Below, piece after piece: positions 21,930 to 33,055 of a stretch of 64,000 nucleotides of DNA. Made by a program: the position numbers and the translations under genes. The notes under the pieces are model-generated. The model ran no database searches and had not been told where the DNA came from. It saw only the letters and a list, made by a program, of their open reading frames with translations. Origin of the DNA: Homalodisca vitripennis (Eukaryota > Arthropoda > Insecta > Hemiptera > Cicadellidae); contig NC_060213.1 of the NCBI RefSeq assembly GCF_021130785.1, positions 134,802,001 through 134,866,000 on the forward strand, given 5' to 3'. Position 1 is the first letter of the stretch. Every line of letters starts with the position of its first letter.

Positions 21930-23050
21930 TGCCTCGTCTCGAAACCCATTCTCAATTTTCTCTTAGCTCCCTGGAGTCTATATCTACACAACTAGTTGTG
22001 GAATTTTAGGTTGCAATTCATCTATATAAAGAGATTTAAATCATTATCTCACAATCCATGATGCAGTCTCTCTTAATTCACAGGAATCCACATCTACATT
22101 AACGAATATGAATTCAAACCTCTATTACCCCCCAGGAATATACATTTAAATAACTGAATATAGAATTCAATAGTTCACATACCTTGAACTTATCGAAGAG
22201 CCCTAATCATTGTGTCCTACCCCATCATCCAGTGTCTATTAGGTCTCAGAAATCTACATCTATATTACTGAATATAGAATTCATAGTTCACATACCTTGA
22301 ATTTATCGAAGAGACCTAATCATTGTGCCCTACACCATCATCCAGTGTCTATTAGGTCTCGGAAATCTACATCTACATCACTGGATATAGAATTCACGTA
22401 CTTTTATTTTATCCAATAGATCTAATTCATTGTCTCACAACCCATCACCCAGTGTTTTTTATCTCTCAGGAATCTACATCTCGATCACTGAATATAGAAT
22501 TCAAGGTTCACCCAATTTGAATTTATCGAATAGATCAAAATCTCTCATAGCCCATCATCTAGTGTCTATTAGCTCCCAGGAGTCTATATCTAGATCACTG
22601 AATATAGAATTTTAAGATTCACGTACCTTTAGTTTATCCATAGATCTAAATCATTGTCTCACAATCCATCATAGAGTATCTATTTGCTCCCAGGAATCTA
22701 CATCTAGGTGAATGAATATAGAATTCAATATTCACGTACCTTTAGTTTATCCATAGATCTAAATGATTGTCTCACAATCCATCATAGAGTATCTATTTGC
22801 TCTCATGAATATACATCTAGATCACTGAATATAGAATTCAAGATTCACGTACCTTTAGTTTATCCATAGATCTAAATCATTGTCTCACAATTCATCATAG
22901 AGTATCTATTTGCTCCCATGAATATACATCTAGGTGAATGAATATAGAATTCAAGATTCACATTCCTTGAATTTATCCAAGAAATCTAAATCATTGTATC
23001 ACACTAATCGTTCAGTGTTGTTCGGAGTTCTTAGCTCCCAAACATTTGTA
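21930..23050. repeat. ~112-bp tandem repeat, about 10 copies
   Basis: Signature 'gaatatagaattcaagattc' recurs at about 22156, 22270, 22384, 22490, 22600, 22714, 22827 and 22940 (107-114-bp spacing). Each unit also has 'catctagatcactg', 'gtacctttagtttatcc' and 'attgtctcacaatccatcat'. Copies at the left end are the most diverged. Confidence 0.93.
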
Positions 23051-23214
23051 TTTTCATCACGGAATCGTAGGTTTACCCCACTATTTGTTTTTTTTCTCCT
23101 GAACACGCCGTCTTCAAATCCACCGTGTATAAACAATGTATTTTTCGTCTACTTCACCATAGTTGATAAATCAACTAGATAATGGCCTATATTGATGAGC
23201 GTACGTGTAAAACA

Positions 23215-23425
23215 CAGGATAAAGGATGGTTTTGCACACTTTTGCAGCGCAGAGCTGCGCCACATTTTTACATTAATGGGGTCCATAAATAAATTAGCAA
23301 GTGTGCCACAAAAGTACACATTTCCCGATCGCCATTACTGTCACTCCGCCAGGTTGTGTTTTATTATGCACCGCTTGGCCAAGGGTTGCATTCACATTTT
23401 TATCCCTCCCAGATTTTAACTGCTA
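23215..23425. other. GC-richer island, candidate non-coding element
   Basis: Mixed-composition island with an inverted repeat 'gcgcagagctgcgc', homeodomain-like 'acattaatgg' and 'ccataaataaatt', and 'gtgttttattatgcac'. Two overlapping short open frames lie here in different frames. Neither is recognisable, and no splice context supports an exon. Confidence 0.25.
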
Positions 23426-23581
23426 TTTATTTATTTATCAGCTGGACGTTTTTATAGCAACATTACATGCCGATAGCGGATTCACTGAAGGTAGTAGGTG
23501 TGTTTTATCCCTAGCCTTGAAATTATTATTGATCAAATGTTTTAATAAATTGAAGATAATCTGCTATATTATTACACATAA

Positions 23582-23831
23582 AGTAAAGTAAAGCAAGGTA
23601 AAGATATATTATTTTACCAGGCGAAGTTACGGCTAAGAAGCTTGTCCAACACTTAACCTGGGGACCAACGGCTTAAAGGTGACTTCCGAACCATCACCAA
23701 TGGCCGGGCTGGCGGGCTGCTTGCAAGGACAGGATCGCTCAGCGGTCCCATCCAAGCAGCAGCCACGCTTGACGTTGCTTTATCCGGTTATCTTGTGATA
23801 ACCGTTGTACCCGCTACACTGCGCCATTGGC
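23582..23831 (-). mobile_element. 5S-rRNA-derived SINE (SINE3-like)
   Basis: The reverse complement from 23831 reads like a 5S rRNA gene. It begins gccaatggcgcag and passes gtacaacggttatc and gataaccggataaagcaacg. It reaches the internal promoter region 'agcaacgtcaagcgtgg' (A-box position) and 'cttggatgggaccgct' (C-box position), in the same order and spacing as 5S rRNA. The match fades after about 100 nt. An unrelated body follows, containing 'ccgttggtccccaggttaag', and the element ends in a short (TTTAC)n-like tail at 23582-23603. A Pol III internal promoter of 5S type fused to a foreign body with a simple-repeat tail defines the SINE3 class. Two bases are missing in the C box (GGATGGG-ACCGC), so activity is doubtful. 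It could instead be a 5S pseudogene joined to another repeat. Confidence 0.75.
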
Positions 23832-24030
23832 AAGTAGCTATGGTGGGGAAAGTTGATTCAGTGTGAATGTTGATTTTAGCTCCAGTTCACCTTCCTCCAA
23901 AGTGCAGCGTCTGGATACTGAGCTGTTACAGAGTTGACTCCTGGAATCTGTAGTCATCTGAAGAGATCTCTGGACAGCGTCAGAGGCTGCACTAAGAGGA
24001 AGGTGAACTGGAGCTAAACAATACTTCATG
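23832..24030. mobile_element. Foldback element FB1, copy B
   Basis: A compact copy with both arms. The left arm contains 'ttagctccagttcaccttcc' and the right arm contains its exact reverse complement 'ggaaggtgaactggagctaa'. It abuts the 5S-derived SINE directly. The ~125-bp centre retains 'ctcctggaatctgtagtcat', seen also in copy D. No coding sequence; a short minus-strand frame here is part of the inverted repeat. Confidence 0.85.
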
Positions 24031-24289
24031 TTACTAGAGTGAACTCATAAAGAGGTTTGATACGTTTTCAGGGTGTTTTAAGTAATATTCAATATTGGCC
24101 AATAAAATAACGCTTTTAAGCTGGAATACGATATTTACGTTCAGTTTACTCTCAAAAGCATTATTGCCGAGAGCAGGGGTCGTAATTCAGAATTTACTCT
24201 AGCAATAAGTCCGATATAAACAACTATGAGATGAATTAAAAATAAAACATTCATCTTCTGCCCCAGTCAGTAAAATTATTAACTTAAAA

Positions 24290-24520
24290 CCTCTCAGCGC
24301 TTCGATAGCTGGAGCGTGAGCTGGATAAACACGGTGACACAATTAACAGCTGTTTTCCAAATGTGAATATGTCCATTGTTTAAGTGAAGTTGTCTTCCAG
24401 TGTAATTGCTTTGAATAGCACTTGACACATTTCATTACGTGACGCTACGCTTCACGCTCGGACTTGCCTCTGGGCTTAAGTGAATTTTTACTTCGTTTAC
24501 ATTGTGCGTGAAAATAATAT
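24290..24520. promoter_or_regulatory. Candidate cis-regulatory island with NK2-type sites
   Basis: Three words matching the NK-2 homeodomain core TNAAGTG lie within about 100 bp: TTAAGTG at 24380, CACTTGA (reverse of TCAAGTG) at 24419 and TTAAGTG at 24476. 'caattaacagctg' and a GC-richer segment 'cgtgacgctacgcttcacgc' lie close by. Short words arise by chance, so this is a hypothesis only. Confidence 0.2.
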
Positions 24521-25860
24521 TTTACAGTTTGCTCCCACTCCAAACTTAAACTGGGACCTTTCAGAGAAGAAATTAAAAGGATTACAGTTGGGGTTTTAGC
24601 TCTTGGTTACGCATAAAGGTTGTTTGTAAAACTTTAGAATATTTTTCATAAATGTAGTCTCCCGTGGTTATTACCCTGGCAATATTAAATTATATATTTC
24701 TTACTTAAAAATCCTTAAAATTCTTAGGTTTATGCAGCAGATATCCTGATTATCATCTACTTTTATTTCCGGAAAACATTTATTAAAATATTCTATTTTC
24801 GTCACACTTTCTACAAATTTTAAACCAATTCTATCGTAATTGGCTGAAACTTAACCAGTCACTGATTATTATTTCCAATGTGTCAGCTATTAATATGGCT
24901 TCTTTATTGCAGGCTGCTAGGTTTTCTATAATCTGATGCTGTGTTCTTTATTAGAGTTATTTTCCTTCAAATCTTTCACTTCTCTTCTTGTGTTTCTTGT
25001 AGTATATAATATTTTCAATTACTTTTGTTTTTCCAAATTTTATTATAAAAACCTCAATTATTTTGTATATTGATACCCATATATTTTGTAAGGTAGCAAA
25101 GAAGCCATATTGCTTAATTTTGTTCAAATTGGTTATTTTTTTAGTGGTTAGTTTAACCTTCAACTAAAGACTATAAAGTTAAATTAGATTATAATCACTA
25201 TTCATTTGCACAGATGGATGTGTATTATTGGTAATTTTCGCTCAAAATCCGTTTACTAATAATGGTTTTCCATAGCGACCCTTAATTAACCCTAAATTTT
25301 AACTTAATTAGCAAGTTTTCGACGCTTTGGAACCATACCTATAACGGGTACTATGCTAATTAATTTACATTTAGTTTAAGTTACACAATTACATTCCAGC
25401 GTGACTATTTGTTTCATATTGCACAGTGTTGCCTCGCTTTTACCACGGGTGCGAAAGAGAGTGATTTTCATATTTTGGCCCCAAATTTATTTAATATGTT
25501 GTACTCTAGTGTAACAGATGAGCATGTATCTAGGGACACTTACTAGACAAATATTTGACAAGTCTGGCGATTTTATATAGTTTTGCTTTATAACTAAGAA
25601 TACTTAAATACTAATTTGTGTTACCGTTATGTATTATTTTATTTCATTTTTGACCTGAGTTGTTTCGTAAACCGGTATATTGGCTGAAAGCTGCACCAAA
25701 ATAGAGGACTTTATTTATTTATATTGGCTACCGACTTGACGTATACAGTATTGATAAATTTATTAATTCTCATAAAATGTAAAACTTAAAATATCATACT
25801 AAATAATACACAAACAATTTTTATACGCGCAAATAAAGATTGAATTCTTCTTTTTACGTA
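24521..25860. other. AT-rich intergenic DNA, nothing recognised
   Basis: No gene or repeat recognised. Minus-strand short frames (for example 24957-25163) are low-complexity K/I/N-rich and not credible. Confidence 0.5.
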
Positions 25861-26046
25861 GAGCCCAATCACCACCTTATAAGCCATAGTCAGCGCGTCC
25901 TCGTAGGCCACTAGCCTGTGCGAGGATCTTATCAAGCAGAATAAGGGAGAGAGTCGATACAGTACAAGGTCGATAGTACTGATAAAAAGTGATAGTGTCA
26001 CAGACACCCTGCGTTATCTCCAACTCAGATCCAAAGTTCAACGTCA
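25861..26046 (-). mobile_element. tRNA-headed SINE, copy 4 (truncated)
   Basis: Minus-strand copy that lacks the first ~40 bp of the tRNA head: it starts inside the anticodon arm at 'gacgttgaactttgg'. The B-box region is deleted ('gcagggtgtctgtgacac'). The body is recognisable through 'tatcgactctctcccttatt' to 'gaggacgcgctgac'. Confidence 0.85.
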
Positions 26047-26563
26047 TTTTTAGTGATAAAAATTGCTTTAAGTGGTAGAGTACCCTCTGTTATCTGCCCT
26101 TAAAACCTATTTATAGACCAGGAGTTTGAACACAAATTCTACAAAGAAAGAGTAGCGAGGTTTCTTATAAGTGAAAACATTCATATTATTTCAGTTTCTA
26201 GGGGTTCTACAACATACCCATATTAACTGTGTTTTGAAAAGAAATATGGCTACAATTTCGTTTACAAAAGTCGGTTAATGTCTCACGAATCTCAATCAAA
26301 CTCATCAAATGTCATTTCGGATACTTTGACAGTTTCTTAACCAAACCAGTACAGTCATTCAGAACAGATAATAAATCAGAAATAGATAGGTTAGTATTTA
26401 TTCACTTGGAAATAATATTTCCCAAATTATATAAAAATTGGTGTACAATGTTTACCTTGAATTTAGTTTAAACTTTAGTCGTTTTGGACAAGAGTTAATA
26501 TCTGTAAAGAAGTGGGCGAATTGTTGCTTCTTTTTTATAAGGTATTCTTAATAAAAATAACAT
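26047..26563. other. Intergenic DNA, nothing recognised
   Basis: AT-rich sequence between two SINE copies. No feature supported. Confidence 0.45.
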
Positions 26564-26811
26564 AGATCTTGCAGTGTATTGACTCTTTCCCTTATTCTGT
26601 CTGATGTGATCAAGTTCTGTTTCTGTTTGGAATTACGTATTAAGTAATTAAATGTAAGAAAGAGCCATGTGGTAGGGCCTTTGTACATATTTAAAAATAA
26701 TGACGGTATTTATTCGTTCATTAAAAATCGCCAACAAGCTAGACCATAAAACCCAGAAAGAGGCTTAAAAGGGAATCGGCCTCCCTTTGTTTTAGATATA
26801 AAAAAAAACAT
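26564..26811 (+). mobile_element. tRNA-headed SINE, copy 5, degenerate and split
   Basis: 26564-26613 matches the SINE body ('tgtattgactctttccctta', 'ttctgtctgatgtgatcaag'). The 3' part resumes at 26741-26811 ('gaggcttaaaagggaatcgg' and the terminal A tract). About 125 bp of unrelated AT-rich sequence lies between them, so it looks interrupted by an insertion or rearranged. Confidence 0.65.
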
Positions 26812-28539
26812 TTAACCATGCCTTTATGTAATCAACAGATAACTTTCCTGCATTTATGCACTATTGGTAATTCACACTGGATCCGTAAAGATTAAAAACG
26901 CACTCATAGGCATCACCATATCGGGAAATTGGTAACCAAAAACAGCCGAACTGAATTTACTAGTGGTGTCATACATACGGTCAACTGTAACACTAAAATT
27001 AACCGTGATATAGTGCTACAAAAGTTATGGCAAATAGTTTTCTGTACTTTAAAAACAGTTTTCTTAAAATTATTACAAATCTTACCATCTTTTTAAATGT
27101 GAGTACTATTAAACCATTTATTAACTGGGTTAAATTGGATTTTCTATTGTCAACTCATATACCACACCCAGAATTAATTTAAGATAGAATGAATTTTGAG
27201 CAGCTTTTACGTTTTAACTAAATTTATTTAAAATGTTTATTTAATTAAAATTGTTTTCAAGTAATTGCAGTTAAGGTTTTAAACATTTGTATGGATCGAA
27301 ATGTCTGAACAACATAGCCTACATTTTAGAAACCAAATAAATGTTAATTAGCGAAAGAGACTCCAAGAAGATATTAAAATTAACGTAAATTAATTCCAAG
27401 AATATTATAAAATGGCAAACTTTTAATGTGATTTGGCTACCAGTAATTGAAGTGGAATATTTTTTCTCATTAAGACAGGATTGAAGCCGGCAATGATTTA
27501 ACCCTGTCCTGGTCCTTCGTTTCTAATTACTTAAATACTAGAACTTACATGATGTTATTTAAGAAAAGGATATTTCTGTAAGTATACAAATAGTGACTTG
27601 TTGATAAATTTTTACAGGTTAGCTAACGTAATTATTTTATTCTAAAGGGGTTTTAGATATGATTTATTAAAAACTATATTCATTTATTTCAACAGTCAGT
27701 GCCATTTATACCTTTTACAATTTTCTTCTTAAATGACTTACATGTAACATGTAACTGCAACATGCCTTAACCTAATCCAATCTAACACTACATCATCCTA
27801 CAAGCATCCTTGTCTGCAGCACAGCAAGAGAGAACATTAATTTAATTTAATTATATTTTTAACAAACTATGGTAAGGAAGCTGCTCATTAATGAACTAAA
27901 CTTAGCATATACAATAATGACTTACCATATCAATCTAAAACACAGCCTCAAAGTGAAGCATTCAAAGAAATAGCTACCGTAAATTTCTGAATCAACAACA
28001 CGATCAACAACAACAACAACAACAACCAAATATAAATAAACAATTATACAGAATACAGTAGATTAATACGTATAAGATTACATGTGCAAACATAGTTCCA
28101 TCATAAACATCAATAACACTGGTAAAAAAAAAACAGCCGAAAAAACACCAATACATCCACCAGATGACGACAAAGTAACAACAGTATATCAAGTATATGC
28201 AGAGTCACATGCAATTCTTTACCAAATAGTAAACTCGAAGTTCAATTCCAGAATCAAACCCCACAATCAGCAGATGTTTTATTCTCCAGCCTCCTCCTGA
28301 AGGAATCCGTCGACTGCCCAAAGAAGTTGACTTGTGTCAGTGTTGCCAGCTCTGAGTATTCATAGTCGTAAGCTGTAGAATACTGTCGTCTAGCAAAGCC
28401 TTCCTGTGATCTGGTTGATCTAGTGGCTTTTTATATTGTATTGTATGTACAATGCGTACTGTTAGTTTGTTTTTGACGTAATAAGATATTTAGGGTTGTA
28501 ATACAAAAAAAAAAAAAAAATACATTTGGTAGATCTAAT
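26812..28539. other. Intergenic DNA with a short (CAA)n tract
   Basis: AT-rich. A (CAA)n tract lies at about 28001-28026 and a poly-A of 17 bases at 28505-28521. Short frames here are not recognisable. Confidence 0.45.
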
Positions 28540-28559
28540 AAAATGTTTAACTCCAAAAA

Positions 28560-29275
28560 TAATCTTGAAATAAATTATATTCAATTTTTTAGAGAAGCGT
28601 TTTTGTACACAAATCTAATGATTCTCGGTAAGCAAGAATCAATCATTTTGTATATATTACTTAGAAAAAAAGATCGTGTACAGTTAATTCCGAGTAAGAG
28701 GGAAAATATAATTTTTAAACAAATATATTGAAATTTTGACTACACAAGACACGTGTTTATTAAAGATTGTTCGGTTACAAAAAGTAACCTTTAAATAAAT
28801 TATTTTATGTTTTTCAGAAAAGCAAACGATGCTTTTGTACAAATTTAATATTTCTCGGCACACGAGAATCAATCACTCTGCATATTACTTAGAAAATAAA
28901 ATATTTTGTACAGTTAATTCCCAATGGGAAGATAAATATATAAATTTTAAACAAATATATCGCATTTTTGACTAGACAAGACACATGTTTATTCCAATCG
29001 CTGACGATTGTTCGGTTACAAAAAGTAGGACTAACCTTTAAATAAATTATTTTAAGTTTTTCAAAAAAGCAAACAGTGTTTTTGGAAAAATTATATATTT
29101 CTCGGCAAGCAACAATCAATCACCCTGTGTATTACTTAAAAAACAAAATATTTTGTACAGTTAATTCCCAAAAGGACGATAAATATAAATAATGTTTAAA
29201 CACATTATTGCATTTTGACTAGACAAGACACGTGTTTATTCAATCGTTTACGATTGTTCGGTTACAAAAAGTTCT
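28560..29275. repeat. ~244-bp tandem repeat, 3 copies
   Basis: 'attgttcggttacaaaaagt' recurs at about 28767, 29008 and 29254 (241- and 246-bp spacing). Each copy also carries 'tctcgg-aagcaagaatcaatca', 'tgtacagttaattcc' and 'gacaagacacgtgtttatt'. The unit is AT-rich with no coding frame. Confidence 0.93.
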
Positions 29276-29500
29276 TGTTGCATGTAGCTTGTTATCCGGA
29301 TTTTTTTTAGCGCGGACAATAAATAAATGTCCATTAAAGGGAATAACAAATGGCGCCAAAAGGACATTAGTGCTAATGTGTGCGCCACGATATTAACAAT
29401 GGTTTGCCATTATTCTTGATTTAAAACTGAAACAAAAATGGGGCGGTTGTGACGCTGTGAGGGGGTGGGGGTGGGATGTCGGTGGGGGGAGGGGGGCATT
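29276..29500. other. GC-richer island with G-quadruplex motif
   Basis: Contains 'aataaatgtccattaaaggg', 'ttaacaatggtttgccatta' (Sox-like ACAAT words) and a long G-run block at 29461-29496 (gggggtgggggtgggatgtc then ggtggggggagggggg), a strong G-quadruplex candidate on the plus strand. Function unknown. Confidence 0.35.
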
Positions 29501-31319
29501 ATATGTCGAGGCAATAAGATGTCCTGTTTGTCGATTGCTGATGGAAATGTTGTTATTTTATTTTACTTTCCTTTGGTCACTGCCCAGCTTCAACCGGACA
29601 GGACACATTTACTGTTTGTTTCAACAATAGGAAATTGGAATACTGACAAACGTGGCGCATTATTCGTTATTGACATTGCAAGTTCTCGGAGTTATTTGTG
29701 TTATTTCTGAGGCAATAAATATAACACTAAGAAGGTACATCACGCAAATTTCGCTGATTGCATTGCGATCATGCTTACCCATAAGACATAAACTCCCAAG
29801 TGACAGTTTCATGTTTCGTCAGTTACTGAGTTTCGGCCATTTTTAACTGTTCTACCCACTTGTAAAAATTTGCACGATGAAAACCATTTTCACCGTACAC
29901 GTTCTAGAGTTTATATTCACTGGTTTTTCACCTTCAGCAAGTAAAAAAACGAATAACAAAACGTTGTTCAACTAAAGTGGAATTTTCGAGTGGGCTGGCC
30001 ATAATTAAATGTATTTTTGAGGTTATAAAACAACAATGTTATCAATCAGCTGATCAGGGCTTACCCCAGTGATGCCAACTTAATGTTATAAAAGTACCAA
30101 AATTACCCGGTAGGGTAGGGTGCTGTTGATAAAAAGTTTTCTCCCCAGATCTGCTTGTCTCTTTAATTATTGAATGATCCTCGTACAATGACAGTTTGTG
30201 TTTGTGTGTATAACTAAAGTTTGTCAGAGTTGCAAATTAGCATGATTTATTCTAACATGAAATTAAGTGTTTATTTGCATTTCCAATAATGTAGGTCACA
30301 ATAATTTCAACTATCAAAATCACAAAAAAAAACTGATAAATGGCTTGGAATTACGACACTACAGCAATATAAATAAAATAAAGTTAACTGGGATTTTACG
30401 CAAGTAAACACCCAGAGTACGAAAATGTACAGTGTTACTGAACAAAAAGTCAAATACTACCATTTAAACTAAACATTTTGGTGGATTTGCATTGCCAAAA
30501 GAAATACAAATCCAGCAAATTTTTGCAATCGAAAATTTGGTCCAATAAGAAAAGACGAACTAATACTGTTAACAAATATAACCTTGTGTAAACAAATAAA
30601 ACTATTTGCGTTTCAGTTTTGTTTTTAGAGACTGGTTGATATTCATTAATAACAGGTACCTATAACAAATGTTTCAAGTACATATCCAATGAGAGGGGGA
30701 GAGGGGACGTGTTGGTGGAGAAAATGAAGAGTTAATCTCTTCTTATGAGTATGTTAAGCCCATCATATGATGTTATTTTATATTTGTGGGATATTTCCTA
30801 AACATGACACAATTTTAATATGACCTTTGATGATGTTCTATTTTTGTAGTCAGGTATACCGCATCCAGTATTCTGTAAACATTTCGTTGCTTAACCACTG
30901 TTATTTTAGGTAATCTTCCGTCACGTGACGATGATCGATGAGGACCTCTCTCTTACTCTATGCTACCATGTACTTTCTTATCTTTGATTCTTTTTAATAC
31001 ACATTTGGTCATAAGTTAATACGTCTGTAGGAAATTTTGTATTTGATAGGCAACTAATCACTTTAACGAATTTGTAAGTTTTTAAAATTATAAATAGAAG
31101 CGCTATTAGACTTTGTTAAATTAATTTACTAAATTTATTTAGCATTAGTAAGTATGTAAAAAGGCACAGTGCCTAAATATTGTTGAGGCAGATTTATTTA
31201 AACGTACAATTTGGTATAATTTTTATTTTAAAGGTTCGTTACCCTTATTTACATTATGTTAATTTTTAAATTTAAAGATCACACTAAACTTTATTACATC
31301 AACTTTTCGTTCTGCGGTT
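29501..31319. other. Intergenic DNA with one perfect E-box palindrome
   Basis: No gene supported. 30919-30930 is a perfect 12-bp palindrome CGTCACGTGACG. Its GTCACGTGAC core is the motif bound by MiT/TFE and USF-type bHLH factors in animals. Unrecognised short frames at 29465-29846 are not called. Confidence 0.4.
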
Positions 31320-31445
31320 TGACTGAGTGTTAGCAAAGCCTATCACTTGAGGGGCTGGAAAGATTTCATTTCTGCCTGTCTGTCCGTACGGTATCTAGAG
31401 AACAAACTAACTTATAGACTTGGAAATGTAACAACGTAGTATTAC
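31320..31445 (+). mobile_element. Foldback element FB2, partial copy
   Basis: One arm only: 'gactgagtgttagcaaagcc', 'tatcacttgaggggctggaa', 'tttctgcctgtctgtccgta' and 'cggtatctagagaacaaact'. This is the best-preserved FB2 arm in the window. Confidence 0.75.
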
Positions 31446-31708
31446 GTCAAATTTATATCAATACATGACTTTTACATCAATATCCTAGACTGGTGAGAAT
31501 GAAGCCAAGTGATGCCACTGCTCACTACACAACACATGTCACCAGCACCAGATAAGGTGGAACACTGACTTGTCGGTTATTTAAAATAATCAGCAGTTAG
31601 TTCAGTTAGTTAGTGAGTTTAACTAATGTAGCGTAGTGTCCGCCTAATATCTTTATCTTTCTCAGTATAACGAATGGAGAGATCTTTATCTTTCTTTATA
31701 TCGGCTTT

Positions 31709-31945
31709 GGGAGTGCCGATGGCCGAGCGGTCTAAGACGTTGGACTTTGGGTCTGAGTTAGAGATAGCGCAGGTTCGAATCCTGTCTGTGACCCTTGCAC
31801 TTTTTATCAGTACCATCGACCTTGTACTGTATCGACTCCCCCCCTTATTCTGTTTGATAAGATCCTTGCACAAGCCAGTGACCCATGAGGACGGGCAGAA
31901 TAAGGCTTAAAAGGGGAACGGATTCTCCTTTTCTTAAACAAAAAT
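31709..31945 (+). mobile_element. tRNA-headed SINE, copy 6 (best preserved)
   Basis: Full-length copy. The head 'gggagtgccgatggccgagc' has an intact A box (TGGCCGAGCGG), an anticodon arm 'ttggactttgggtctga', a long variable arm and a perfect B box (GGTTCGAATCC), so Pol III transcription is possible. The body is followed by an A-rich tail (31931-31953). The acceptor stem no longer pairs, so this is a SINE and not a working tRNA gene. Confidence 0.93.
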
Positions 31946-32827
31946 AAAAAAAATAAATATATTTTTGTATTTCAGAATGCGATCCCACTGTTGTAATTTC
32001 TTTAAAACTCTTGGGTACGCATCTGACATAATAAAACTAGCAAGTAAAGCGCCAATCTCATAAAATGGGTGAAGATTAATTAAGTAAAGGAGTACAAAGC
32101 AATGTAAACCCCTCCTGAATTAAAACTTTTCCAGTGCACCAATGCATGAGTCAGAGCATGCAGCCACCACTGCAGTCAGCTTCATGACTTTTTATGTCTT
32201 TTCATCGTCACAATCTGAAAATTTCCACAGTTAATAAGTATGAAGTAAGAAACATGTTGTGACATCGATCATCGATTTTCATTAATCGAAAAAAGAGTTG
32301 CAGTCAGTTCTGTAAAGACGTTACGTTCTTTCAGGTCCTTAGATACTCCGCTGTATCTGTTTATTCAAAGTAAAGTCACAATATATATTGGTTAGTATCA
32401 ATTGTTTGCATACTATTGCATAAAGGAACCTTAAGTTACTCTCAAAACAGCTTTTTATACCTTCCCTTCGATATCTTTTGTTAGATAGAGTTTCAGAAGA
32501 TGTACTTAATTCCACTTTGGATGCAAATGACGAAAGTTGGATTAATTGGATGATTCACGCCAATTATCGACTATTCATTCCTATTCGATCGCAATTCAGT
32601 CATAGTGCGGTTGAATGATATTAGGTCGAATGTTTCGGTCACGGGGTAAATTGTAGACAAAAACAACGAATAAATCGGTGTAGCATGAAGAACTTAGGTA
32701 AAAGCGTGGAAAATATTATATTTGATAAATACAACAAACATTGAATAAAAACTGTTTCACTACTTCATAAGGATAAAAATAGAATTAACAACATAGTGAC
32801 TGTCATAATATGTCTTCGTTACATAAC
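31946..32827. other. Intergenic DNA, nothing recognised
   Basis: 32100-32220 and 32520-32660 are slightly GC-richer and could be non-coding islands. No gene, RNA or repeat can be supported. Confidence 0.4.
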
Positions 32828-32930
32828 GCAGCTATGGTGGGAAGGGTTTATGCAATGCGAATGTTGAGTTTAGCTTCAGTTCACCTTCCTCTTAGTGCAG
32901 CACCTGAAACCTGATGCTGTTGCACGTATA
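32828..32930 (+). mobile_element. Foldback element FB1, copy C (single arm)
   Basis: One arm from the left tip 'gcagctatggtgggaagggt' through 'gaatgttgagtttagcttca' and 'gttcaccttcctcttagtgc' to 'ctgatgctgttgca'. The second arm is absent. Confidence 0.8.
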
Positions 32931-33055
32931 TAACTTTGATGCTATTTGTCCAATTAAAAAAAATGAAAGTCGGTGTTGGTTTGGCCTTCACATCCTAAAC
33001 GAAGAAGTGTTTAATAATTATCTGAATGGGGAAAATTGATTGGCTCTTGGGAATT

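Noticed and set aside
23712..23831. Functional 5S rRNA gene
   Set aside because: Match covers only about 100 nt, the C box has a 2-base deletion, the 3' part is replaced by an unrelated body, and there is no T-run terminator.
31709..31800. Functional tRNA(Leu) gene
   Set aside because: A and B boxes are good but the acceptor stem does not pair, and the sequence continues into a body shared by seven dispersed copies.
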